From positions 84,760,020-84,824,019 of the forward strand of contig OX235272.1 of assembly GCA_944472155.2 (NCBI GenBank): a stretch of DNA of 64,000 nt, read 5' to 3'. Under the pieces are notes generated by a model. The model was not told the DNA's origin and ran no database searches. It was given only the letters and a program-made list of their open reading frames with translations. Positions 54,642 through 64,000 of the stretch are shown here, piece by piece. Position 1 is the first letter of the stretch; each line of letters starts with the position of its first letter. This DNA comes from Trichobilharzia szidati. Lineage: Eukaryota; Platyhelminthes; Trematoda; Strigeidida; Schistosomatidae. Both the position numbers and the translations under genes were made by a program.

Positions 54642-54959
54642 CTTTAATGAAATTTCAAGCTTAAGTAAAAGCATTTTTTTCATTATCACGCGACCTTTTT
54701 CCTGCACCCGTCTGGCTGACGTCAAGAGGGTAATTCCTAGTTTAAGTGTGAGGTCAGCAGCTGTTTTGGCATTCTTCACGAGGTGTAACTCAAATGTATG
54801 TAGCAGAATATCTACGGGAAGAGCTATGGATGTTGCCTTTAGCTCTCGGAAGATGTTTTTTCCCGGTGAACCTTCTCTCCAGCCTAGTCGTGTCCAGGTT
54901 AAGCCACTCATCTTAGTCACTTCACTGAATGTAGCTTCAAAATCACACAGATTGACTTG
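54642..54959 (-). CDS. Candidate internal exon, 106 codons, phase 0 to phase 0
   Basis: Minus strand: an AG acceptor (GGAGAG) before CAAGTCAATCTG, and a donor after TCATTAAAG (GTTTTTAATC). Exactly 318 bases are open between them. The product reads QVNLCDFEATFSEVTKMSG, LTWTRLGWREGSPGKN, IFRELKATSIALPVDILLHT, FELHLVKNAKTAADLTLKLG and ITLLTSARRVQEKGRVIMKK. Its composition is ordinary, without low complexity, and it does not match any repeat here. I recognise no family. Both borders give phase 0, which fits a real exon. Reading past the donor would also be open for about 15 codons, so the 3' border is less certain. Confidence 0.45.
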
Positions 54960-54999
54960 CTCTCCTTATATACCTAACACTCCACATATCACTCTATCA

Positions 55000-55740
55000 T
55001 TACTACTGACTATACTGCTCTGCCTAACACATGAGACACTAATGGATAAAAAATGCCACCATAAATAACCCATACAATTCAATTTACACGGTAAAATGAA
55101 ATAAAGTCAACTTTCTACTCAGAATAAAGACACTTTCGATTCATCTTAATAGCTGACTGTTACGATTTCCACTGTATTAATGAAATTATGAAAACGATAA
55201 CTATCCTTAGGGATTGGGAAAAAAGTCAGTTAGTGACTAATTCAAGATGGTGAATCATTTTCTTTTGAAATCAATTAAATCCCCAAAAACATACGGATTC
55301 AAATGTTGCTAAGCAACTAGACATTCTTTTTTTACATAGAAGTAGTAGTAATTTATCAACAGATGAATAGAAGAATCTCGGGAAATGAAGAACCAAGAAT
55401 CATCTACCCCAAATAATATACTCATCAATTAGTAAAAAAAATGTGATTCGATTACTGATATTGATTTTGAAAGTCTTATAAAGTCCTACAATCGGCATGA
55501 TTTCTAAACCCAAGCAGAATTTATCAAAATCGAGTGTCTAGAACAGTAAACCATAGTTCTATGAGTAGTATCAACCATGAAGCTGGCTAAACATCGACAA
55601 TTGGTCTACACAAACACCTTATTTGACTAGTGTGTCTAGAGTTTATTGATAACTATTTTTGTATTCCAGTAGGGCTGATAAACAAGCCATTACATAATAA
55701 AAACAACAACTATTATTGTCTTATTTCGTCCTGAGATCTA
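55000..55740. other. No recognised feature
   Basis: AT-rich intergenic or intronic DNA. Confidence 0.5.
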
Positions 55741-55744
55741 GTGT

Positions 55745-56485
55745 TATAGATGTACTGACTGACTGACTCACTGCTTTCAACATAGGACTTTGAACAAATG
55801 TGCACCAGTTCGAGTCGCCACACTTCAATTAGCAAACAAAGCAAGACAAGAAAGTAGACAGAAATGCAAAATAGAGACAGTAAACAGAGATATGAGGCAA
55901 AAAGAATAGTAATATCGAAGAACAAAACATTTCTCTTGGATATTATAAGTCACAAAGAGTGGATGTATCTGCGCCAGCCATTGAGAACGATGAGTTTGAG
56001 CCATATCACCAACTGCCTCCAGGCTACATTGGTTTTTACCGTCCCAAGGACTTCATCCAGGAAGTCTACACCTTCCTACGTGACTGGCTTGAACTAACTG
56101 TTGTGGATTTCATTGACCAATGAAGCCATGTTTTGATCTGACCACCACTAGCTCTTTTCTAATCTGATAGGTCCTATGTCAGTCAGCTAACATTTCCCGT
56201 CGAAGAAGGCGATGGCTAGGCATGCGTAACACATGTCCGAACCATCTGAATCTATGTAACTTCACAGTCTTGTCGATTAACTTCCCTTCGTTAACTAGCA
56301 CTCGACCGATGCCTAACCTCAATATTATTCACCTTAGTATACCACTTAACACGGGAGATAGATAGAACACAGACACCTATGATCAAAGACAGCTAGCCAA
56401 CCTTTTCATGTATTCCACTTTCAATGGCCATGTCTAACAGCCAGCCATAAAGGAGGATGGAGCGGACTGCTGAGCAGTATATATA
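55745..56485 (-). pseudogene. RTE2 3' copy, decayed
   Basis: The minus strand matches 9965-10620, with tail GTCAGTCAGTCAG at 55755-55770. Duplicated short words (CAGCTAGCCAACC, GATAGATAG) and stops show decay. Confidence 0.7.
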
Positions 56486-56564
56486 TATAGTAAAACATCA
56501 CAAAATAATACACGAATCTACAGTAACAAATAAAAACTAAGTGAAAATTCGACCACTGAAAGCC

Positions 56565-56865
56565 AGGGAATAGTAGACAGCTAGCTGTTTCATCCTAGTT
56601 TTAGACTTATCGGCAGTAGGCACTCACTGGGCCACTCTGAGTTGGATCCCAGTGGCTGAATGGTATACGAGCTTTCTATGTAACCAGAAGGTGCTTGGTC
56701 GGACCCTGGCAATGGATGTCTACTGCCAATGAGTCCCAAAGAAAGAGAACGAAACCGACTGTTCAGTCAGTACTTCCTGTTGGTTTTCTAAAAAAGTACT
56801 TCTCTAACTCACACCAATCGATAGTCAAACTCGAAAAACAAATCAAACCCCCACAAGTGTTTATA
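56565..56865. mobile_element. Facing SINE-B fragments
   Basis: Minus fragment 56565-56640 (CUGCCGAUAAGUC, GGAUGAAACAGC) and plus copy 56640-56865 with box A CAGTGGCTGAATGGTATACG and a worn hammerhead (CTGCCAATGAGTCCC). Confidence 0.6.
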
Positions 56866-57329
56866 ACGAGATAAGAAAAAAGTAAAGAGATTATAGAAAA
56901 TAACCTATGAGATGAAATTACTGTTTAAAGGAGATTAAAATCAATACATCTCACCTCATATAATTGTGAATAAAAAATATGACAAATAAATAATAATAAT
57001 AATAATAATGATTCAATGTCAATTTTTTTCTATTGATTGATCAAATGAAAAGAGAAAAAAATTTACACAAATATGATGAAAAAGAGTGAAAACAAGACTA
57101 TCGATTTTTAGGCAACTATTTATTCACATATAATATGTGATAGATAACACCGTAAAAACAATAAATTTTGCCAGAAGGAATAAAGCAGTTCACCCTTTGA
57201 TTTGTATAAACTTATCCACGGAAGGAATGATATCAGTGTCTGACACAACAACTCCTTGGTATGTTATCTCAACCCCCCTCCCCCCGTAAAACCCCACAAT
57301 GCGATTTAAATAGAACAATCCACAAATAA
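56866..57329. other. No gene; AT-rich
   Basis: AAT run at 56985-57008; a C-rich tract (57270-57286) before the RTE1 copy. Confidence 0.5.
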
Positions 57330-58065
57330 TCCTCTTGTGAACGTAGACAAGACGGAGTTTATGAAAATAACCAACCAACAACAACAGCAGCAACAGCAAT
57401 ATCCAGCGCCAATCACCATCAACGGGAGGGATTTGAAAGAGGTTACTTCATTCACTTATCTAGGGAGCATTGTCTCAACTACAGGAGGAACCGACGAGGA
57501 TGTCAAATCGAGAATCGGGAAGGCGAGAAACACACTCATCAACCTGAAACCAATCTGGAAATATTCGTCACTCAACTCAGCATCAACAACAAAATTCGGA
57601 TTTTCAATACAAACGTCAAGTCAGTTCTTCTATACGGATCAGAAACTTGACGGGTCACAAAGAATATTTCCAACAGCCTGTTGCAGACCTTTATCAACAA
57701 CTGTCTTCGTTCTATACTGAAGATCAGATGGCCGGCCGGAAAGAATCACCAACAAGAAACTATGGGAACAAACAAAACAAGAACCAATCGCCCAACAAAT
57801 ATGCAGGAGAAAGTGGAGATGGATTGGACACTCGCTGAGGAGGCCACTGGGTGACATCGCGCGTCAGGCGATAGCTCGAGTGGAACCCGAAAGGTAAGCG
57901 GCGAGTGGGACGTCCAAGGGTGACATGGAGGAGATAGTGTGAAGAGGAGTTGAAACAGTATGGATTAACATGTATGCAGGTGAAAAGTACAGAAGAAGAC
58001 AGAAGCAAGTGGAGACGTGCAGTGGAAGCCCTATGTTCTACTAGGAACCCAAGGGAACAATAATA
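57330..58065 (+). pseudogene. RTE1 thumb to 3' end, one long open block
   Basis: 57337-57720 is open: NVDKTEFMKITNQQQQQQQQ, APITINGRDLKEVTSFTYLG, STTGGTDEDVKSRIGKARNT and LINLKPIWKYSSLNSASTTK. The poly-Gln stretch before PAPITINGR is conserved in several copies. A frameshift follows near LLYGSET. The C-terminal linker and CCTATGTTCTACTAGGAACC tail with AATAATAATA end it at about 58070. It is the best RTE1 reference in the window for this segment. Confidence 0.85.
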
Positions 58066-58074
58066 ATAATAGAG

Positions 58075-58590
58075 GGTAATGAAAACAGAACACTATTTCA
58101 GAGAATTCATTTCCCCCTTTAGCTGTACAATTGCAGTTTTATATTATATACACAATCAGTTCAGGTGTTCTTGTGGAGCTGGGTATATTGGTCATTCGAC
58201 GCGGCGTATCCTGTCTAAAGAGGTTCATGAACAAACACTATCCCACATGCCTGCAGAAAGGTAGTAGTGACCTATATAAGGAAGGAGTGCGATAATCGAA
58301 CACCCTAGTCATCAACACTGGTCATTCCATCTCAACAAACACACCTTCACGAAGGTAATCTATTAACTATTCTTTTTGTCTCATATTTCTGTTTATTATC
58401 TCTCTCCGTCTCTTTTGAATCTCTCTTCACTCTCTTCTCTTACTTTGTGTGCTACAAGGAGGGAGAGTGGTAACTCGAACTGCTGCACATCTGTGCAAAG
58501 TTCTACGTTGAAACCAGTCAGTCAGTCGGTCGGTCTTTTGCAATGCTGAAGCCTTAGCGATTTGGTTAGGAAAACTGGAGCTCTGCATAC
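58075..58590 (+). pseudogene. PLE GIY-YIG relic with RTE2 tail inserted
   Basis: 58079-58264 encodes a pLTR-like start, then FRCSCGAGYIGHSTRRILSK and EVHEQ (GIY-YIG core). Then TGHSISTNTPS-like codons to about 58360. An RTE2 3' end lies in between (about 58375-58530, TACAAGGAGGGAGAGTGGTA, tail GTCAGTCGGTCGG). PLE resumes at 58532 as FCNAEALAIWLGKLELCIL. The RTE2 insertion is thus younger. Confidence 0.7.
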
Positions 58591-59310
58591 TGATTTCTAA
58601 TGAAGTATGGCAAATCCATCTCCATTTCTTCCTGCCTATTTGTTTCACAATTGGTTCCTGGTTGGTTCGCTCCCAGAGATCCCTGTTGCTGATCTTTTCT
58701 GGCCATCTGATCTTGAGTATTGAGCGAAGACAGCTGTTGATGAAGGTCTACAGTTTGTTCGAAGTGCCCTTCGTGACGCGCCAAGTCTTTCATCGATATA
58801 ATAACACTGACTTCAAAATGGAGTTGAAAATCCTCATCTTATTTTTCATGCTGAGTGCTGTTGATCTCCACACAGACTTGAAAGTAATGAAAGCTTGCCT
58901 TGCTTTCGCGATCCTCGCTTTGATATCCTCATCAGTTCCGTCCGCCTGTAGTTGAAACGATGCTTCTCAGGTAGGTAGGTAGGTAGGTAGGTAGGTAGGT
59001 AAAGGAGGTTGCTTCTTTCAAATTTCTCCCATTTATGCTGATTGTTGTCTGTTGTTGTTGTTGCTGTTGGCCAGGAATCTTCATCACCTCTGTTTTCTTT
59101 ATGTTCACCTGAAGGCCTATCTTCTCTGGATGCTTCTTCTGCCAAGTTGTTGCTGATTTTCACTTGCATATCTTCCAGTTTGTGGGAAATCAGACATATA
59201 TCATCGGTGGAGTTCAGATCCTCCAAGTTTTTTGTGTGGGTCCATTTTATGCCTGTTTCCTCATTGCCCACTGTTTGTCACATTATCCAGTCTACTGCAA
59301 TCAGGAAAAT
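58590..59310 (-). pseudogene. RTE1 copy starting near the active site
   Basis: The minus strand reads NSTDDICLISHKLEDMQVKI (FADD region changed to STDD), the short Gln-poor version of the ITNQQ block, KRGSRKQGKLSLLSS and ERTNQPGTNCETNRQEEMEM. A (GGTA)n run (58972-59001, plus strand) interrupts the frame exactly at the TYLG block. Confidence 0.7.
58972..59001. repeat. GGTA tetranucleotide repeat inside RTE1
   Basis: Seven tandem GGTA units replace the codons for FTYLG; expansion from a single GGTA word in the LINE is likely. Confidence 0.85.
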
Positions 59311-59709
59311 CATTGGAGATAACCAATGCATAGTACTAACTTATAAAGCATATATATTCAACTTCCATTCTAACCAGATCTATGTGTTTATAAATGGGCG
59401 GTTGTGATACTGCTGATGGTTTTGGATGCATTACTATGAGAGATGAATTTTTATTGCGTGAAAGTGAGCACTACCCTCAAACTGCCCAAAAAGAGATTAA
59501 ACAGGGTCTGGTTCAAAACATAAATCTAATGATTGGTAAGTAAGATGAATTACTGACACAACACAAGTCAAAATATTCCTCTATATTAACAATCTTTTAG
59601 TATATGAGTCATAGTTATATAACTTTTTTAATTGAAGCTTTAAATCTACCACTTAAAGTGTGAATGATTGAAGGATGCACAAAGTCTAAAGCTATTAAAT
59701 TACACCACT

Positions 59710-60825
59710 CATTTATCTAATCTAATGCTGATTGGATTTTGAACGTAGAACTTTGTAAAAAAAATAGTGCAGAGATTCAATTTGCTATACTCCACAGAAC
59801 AGACAAAGGCAGAGAAAAGTACAAATTTACAGGAACTACTATGGATCTAGGAGTTCATAGAGAGTGAATATGCATCTGTACCACTAAGAACTATTTTGAT
59901 TCAATTCACCTATAGTCTCCAGCCATTGGGTCTTAGAATCCTGAAGAACCGAACCAAGCAGTCTACACCTCCCTACGTGACTTAAACCAGCAGTTAAAGA
60001 CAGCATGGATTCATGCTATGTTTTGGTCTTACCATCTCAAACTGTTTTCCAACCCAATCTTACGTCATCATCTAATATCGCTCGAAGAGTTGGGGTATAT
60101 CTCGGCATATGTGATACGTGCCTTAGCCATTTTAATCTATACACTTTCACAATCTCATCGACTGATTTCCCCTCCTTACATAACCTCAGCATTACTCACT
60201 ATAGTATGCCACTTAACAGTTATGGTAAGAGACGTCTAGTCCTTTCATATCCTCCACCCTCAACAGATATATCTCACAACCAAAAAGAAGGACAGAGTGA
60301 ACTACTGCCAGGTACTTACATCGTCCTTTTCCCGATAGCTAGATATCACATCTACACCAGAGGATAGCTAAAGCTGGCAAACACCAGACGAGCCTTTAGT
60401 ATCATGAGAAAAGACAATAACAAAGCTTAACCTTGAGGAACTCACCAACCAATCACAGAAGATTTAACGTGTGCAAATACGATTTGCAGATATATGGCTT
60501 AACTTTCTAAGAAACGGTCACAAGTAGTACAGAATAACCTTCAGCAAGAAGACGTTGCTTCTCCACTGACAATAATGTACATAAAAATCTATAAATATCT
60601 GTTGATTTTCTCACTAAACGATGTCGTTACATCATCAGTAATCAGTCCACTGTACCTGATACAACTTCCAAAATAAATGAAATGGTCACACACCTTACTA
60701 CTTCTCTTCCTACCCATAAACTAGATGTCGGTGCAGACTAATCTGGTATTTATACGTTTGGATGTGAACACAAATGCCGTGTGAAGACTTATGATACTAT
60801 TTAGTTGTCCAGGTTAAAGTAAGTC
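59710..60825 (-). pseudogene. RTE2, decayed copy split by an LTR-like piece
   Basis: 59740-60440 aligns by eye with 9965-10720 at low identity. 60640-60825 continues the same element (TGATACAACTTCCAAAATAA, then CTAGATGTCGGTGCAGAC). This is the oldest-looking RTE2 copy here. Confidence 0.6.
60455..60632 (+). mobile_element. Diverged solo-LTR fragment
   Basis: AACGGTCACAAGTAGTACAG, ATAATGTACATAAAAATCTA and TCTCACTAAACGATGTCG, then TTACA follow the LTR order of 12720-12881. The 5' half is missing. It sits inside RTE2. Confidence 0.6.
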
Positions 60826-60859
60826 GGGTGTAGTTTTCATCTGAACACACTGGTGGAAA

Positions 60860-61075
60860 GCCAAGTGCATAAGTAGTTTATACGTATTATCAAGGTTATC
60901 ATTATTTTGATGATATAATCAACAACCCACATTAACTGTTATTTTGACTTTGACAAACCCAATGTACAAACACACACACACAAAATAGTTGTATATATAT
61001 TTGCGACTGTACAGCTAAGTGAATGAATTCGCCGAAAAGTGACTCTTCGCTGAACTACTTTGTTCTTATTATCAA
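60860..61075 (+). mobile_element. PLE pLTR fragment
   Basis: AACCCAATGTACAAACACAC, TGTACAGCTAAGTGAATG and CGCCGAAAAGTGACTCTTCG match the pLTR ends at 7515-7630 and 8190-8280. Confidence 0.6.
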
Positions 61076-61079
61076 GGTT

Positions 61080-61770
61080 AAACACGCCAATCGACTTTCA
61101 ACAACATAAACTTGACAGTAGGATTATAATCACATAGCATGTATCATAGTTAGGCCTTTGAAACAATATTAGTTTAAAAGGTAACATAAAATTTAATGTT
61201 TAAGTAGGACCCACTTAAACTGTTTCTATCTTGCTGGGTACCTGGTCCACTTTACTTGAAATAAGTAAACCACTAGTAGAACACACACACACGCACACAA
61301 ATAAGAATACAACTACGTCATTTCCGAAAGCGTAGCAAGGAACGCAAAATTCCGGTTCACATTCTATGATATATATATATATATATATGTAGAGAGAGAG
61401 CAGACCACTGGGTTAAATCAAAGCCACAAATAGAAAAGCGTGAGACTCAATTAGCATAAAAGGTAGGTTGGTATTTTATAAATATCGGCGATAAATGTGA
61501 CTACTTTTCAGTCTACCACCATCACCATCACCACAACCACAACCAACCAAACCTAGTAACCATGACAAATGATGAATACGCAAGGTCATTACGATCAATC
61601 AATATGTAAACCTGTGCCACAAATCAATACAAAAGGCGAATAATACAGGTGATTTTCTTTGAATAGTTTAAACATACAATTTACATATACTTGACACATA
61701 AACCGTCCAGTGAGTTCACTGAATCAATTTCAAACACAGAAATCCTGACCTATTTTATTTTAATTTGAAC
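61080..61770. other. No recognised feature
   Basis: A TA run near 61370-61388, otherwise nothing. Confidence 0.5.
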
Positions 61771-61774
61771 ATCT

Positions 61775-62030
61775 CTGAGTGGATGGTTAAGTGGTAGAAC
61801 TTTGGCTAATCACAACCCCACGTGGTCCAGGATTCAATTCCCGACCGACGGACACCTAAACCCCGCTAAGTCTGTAATAAGGCCGTTAAAAACGGAAGGT
61901 TGGGTGGGTGTGAGGCTAGCAACCACCTCACGTGAAAATAAAACTCCTGTTGCAGAATCTTCAAAACTCTAGTTTGAAACCTTGCCTTGTCTTATGTTCC
62001 AGTCGGAACGTGAAAGAATGAAATTTTAAA
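61775..62030 (+). mobile_element. SINE-C2 copy
   Basis: Box A TGGTTAAGTGGTAGAAC, box B-like GGATTCAATTCCC, body GGAAGGTTGGGTGGGTGTGA, tail CTTATGTTCCAGTCGGAACG and AT-rich end. Confidence 0.65.
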
Positions 62031-62264
62031 AAATTAAATCTAAACCATCCATCATACTGTCAAATGACTAGGCGACTCCCTCAATGATACTGATACGGAC
62101 TTTAAAAAGCGAAATATTAAGTAAAAGAAAAAAGGCGAGCTGTTGTTAGGGGATGCGTGCAATTTTCTAAGCACAAAAACCAGAAAGACTGCGTCTTGTA
62201 AAAGCTCTTTCACTCATTATAATTATTTAATCGTAGAAGACTAGTGATCAATATTTGGGACACA

Positions 62265-62720
62265 TATGATAACCGCCAACCAATGTCACAGACAAGTAAC
62301 TGGACTCGACTTCTCATTAGAACCCCGGGTAATTAATTATCAAGTGTTGGTTTGCATGGATTGGATTAGTAACAAGGTTGATCACGAGTTGATATCAATT
62401 AGAATACCAGTGGAGTCCAACAAGTCAGATAACAGAACAGTTACTCGGCCTATAACAATGACTAGTGGTTGCACCATATACCTATGTCGAATTGGTAGAA
62501 GTTGGAATTCATGTGCAATTGGACGGGTCCCAGTGTTTGAATGGTCTATAAGTTTGCCTTGTAAACGGAAGGTCCTGAGTTCGAACCCCGGTGGGTGAGT
62601 ACTACTGAATAGTTCCACACTAGGATGAAACAGCTGTCGTTCAATACACCTTAGTTTTCCGGTGGTTCTTTGGACTGATGTCATCTCGTAACCAAGCCTG
62701 TAACTAATCAAATCCTGGCT
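62265..62720 (+). mobile_element. SINE-B copy with body
   Basis: Body 62265-62510, box A CAGTGTTTGAATGGTC, box B GAGTTCGAACCCCGG, then ACUACUGAAUAGUUCC, GGAUGAAACAGC, a worn hammerhead. Confidence 0.65.
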
Positions 62721-63005
62721 AGACTAAAGTATAGCGACCCAAGCAAACGACCAACCAAATAACCTTGAACAACTTTACAGAAAACAATTTACGGGAGATA
62801 AAATAATTCTACAGGACGGTTTGCTATTGGGGTTCCCTCAGTGTTAGTCTATACCACTTTTAGTACATGAAATCTTCAAAACGGTTGTATATCATGTCAT
62901 TTAATGACCTATTCTATAGCTGGAACACTGTTTTTTTTAGATTACCCCCCCATTATCCATTGTTGGAATTGGTGTGCTGGCGTCTCATCCAACAGAAAAA
63001 CAAAA

Positions 63006-63142
63006 TCAGAAGAATGATTTAATGTTGGACATATCTCCGGAATCCCATTCGAAGTCATTTGGTGGGTTGTTATTCACTTGGACGGCTACACTTCTGTCAT
63101 CAAGCATTTCTTCCACACGGAACATTAAACCACCACCTTTCG
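63006..63142 (-). CDS. Candidate 3' exon, acidic C-terminus
   Basis: The minus strand after a weak acceptor (TTTAAAG) reads KGGGLMFRVEEMLDDRSVAV, then QVNNNPPNDFEWDSGDMSN and IKSFF to a TGA at 63006-63008. Composition and the acidic end look protein-like, and no repeat family matches. The pyrimidine tract is poor and no poly-A signal is obvious, so this is a weak call; function unknown. Confidence 0.22.
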
Positions 63143-63279
63143 CTTTAAATAACTCTCACGCAAACTAAATGAATTAACAGGTTACAGCGCGAAATGAAAC
63201 TCACTTATTATAAACAGTAAAATATGTCAATTACTATTTGTTCGAGAATTACATGAAATCACGTCAGGAAACATGAATT

Positions 63280-63930
63280 AATTACAGGTCCCAGTGGCTA
63301 ATTGGTCTACGAGTTCGCTAGCCTTGTAACCAGAAGGTCTTGGGTTCGAACCCTGGCGGTGGGTGCGTACTGCTGACGATTTCCAAACTAGGACAGAACA
63401 GATATCCTTTAATCCCAGATTTTCCTATGGTTCTCTAATTGATGACATTCATGATGAAATTCTCCAAGCAATCAAACAAAATTCCCTACAAAACCAATAC
63501 ATGAAAATTAATCTGATGCTCACTAGCGACTTGCCCAATTCAGGCAGTTAAACCTGGGGTTCTAGTGGGAAGCTGTATCCAGTAAGGTACAGCAGGTTGA
63601 AGGTGAGGCAGTAACTCATCGAAGAAGACATTGCGAATTGGTCGAGCTATGTCATAAATTGGTAGAAGTTAGAATCCATGAGCTAGCTTGGATGGGGTCC
63701 TAGTTGTCCAATGGTCTACGAGCTCACCTTGTAACCAGAACGTGCCGGTTTCGAACCCTGGCGGTGAGTGCGTACTATTGAAGAGCCACGAACTAGGACG
63801 AAACAGTTGTCCAGTACTCCCAGTTGATTTTCCAGTGGTTCCCTAACTAATCTCAGTTCACGATGAAATCCTCCAACCAATAAGACAAAATCCCTACAAA
63901 AAAGCACTTGAAAACTACAGGTTAAGTTGC
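63280..63930 (+). mobile_element. SINE-B tandem dimer
   Basis: Head-to-tail units with GTGCGTAC at 63363 and 63768 (period 405). Box B is GGGTTCGAACCCTGG in unit 1 and GTTTCGAACCCTGG in unit 2. Hammerhead unit 1: CUGACGA core, then a deleted stem III. Unit 2: AUUGAAGA, GGACGAAACAGUUGUC, CAGUAC. The linking body equals that of the 42430 dimer. Confidence 0.8.
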
Positions 63931-64000
63931 AAAAAACGGTGTGGATATTTAGAAGTTCTATCACAGTAGAATAGATTACCGGATATAAGGCGAAAATTTA

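Noticed and set aside
62974..63168. Plus-strand 64-codon ORF
   Set aside because: It overlaps the opposite-strand block 63006-63142, whose acidic product looks more like protein. The plus-strand product is Ser/Pro-rich with no motif.
1..64000. CRISPR arrays, bacterial operons, prophage
   Set aside because: No regular short direct repeats with unique spacers and no compact gene strings; the window is eukaryotic.

Overview
This 64 kb window looks like an intron-rich, repeat-dominated stretch of a schistosome-type flatworm nuclear genome. The clues are AT-rich sequence and no dense coding. The repeats are ones known from schistosomes: Penelope-like elements with GIY-YIG endonuclease domains, two RTE-like non-LTR retrotransposon families, tRNA-like short elements resembling the hammerhead-bearing Sm-alpha repeat, and solo LTRs. 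Species is not assigned. No bacterial operon, CRISPR array or rRNA gene is present; the only rRNA-like sequence is a 43-base 28S piece inside a retroelement.

Host coding sequence is scarce. Three open blocks with plausible splice borders lie on the minus strand: 54642-54959, 30513-30809 and 16914-18010. The last ends in the opening residues of an SH3 domain that resembles the CIP4/FBP17/Toca family. They may be exons of one or more minus-strand genes whose large introns make up most of the window. Two weaker candidates are a signal-peptide-like first exon on the plus strand (23920) and a short 3' exon on the minus strand (63006).

Family names used below are mine. RTE1 is an RTE-like LINE with an FADD motif and a TAA-rich tail. 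RTE2 is an RTE-like LINE with a YADD motif and a tail ending in a GACC/GACA-type repeat. PLE means Penelope-like element, and pLTR its terminal repeat. SINE-A is the Sm-alpha-like element. SINE-B is the most abundant tRNA-like element, with a hammerhead-like module. SINE-C is a tRNA-like element without a hammerhead; its long form, C2, ends in an RTE1-like tail. SINE-D is a tRNA-like element with a hammerhead core. R-A is an unclassified repeat present in two copies.

Layout: 0-5 kb holds RTE1, SINE-B, SINE-C and a 453-bp perfect inverted repeat made of SINE-D units. 5-16.3 kb is a PLE cluster with RTE2, RTE1 and a solo LTR. 16.9-18 kb is the SH3-linker exon. 18-30 kb is RTE1, SINE-A and SINE-B, with a GC-rich 28S-tagged insertion at 22.8-23.6 kb. 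30.5 kb is the second exon. 31-45 kb is PLE, RTE2, RTE1, SINE-B tandem dimers and two solo LTRs. 45-54 kb is mostly SINE-A, SINE-B and inverted repeats. 54.6 kb is the third exon. 55-64 kb is RTE2, RTE1, PLE and another SINE-B dimer.

The most interesting theme is that three tRNA-like element families (A, B, D) carry the same ribozyme layout: a hammerhead core with an eight-base self-complementary stem III. Some occur as tandem dimers or as inserted units with target-site duplications. They lie among PLEs, the retroelement class already linked to hammerheads. All coordinates were read by eye, and repeat borders are approximate unless a target-site duplication is given.
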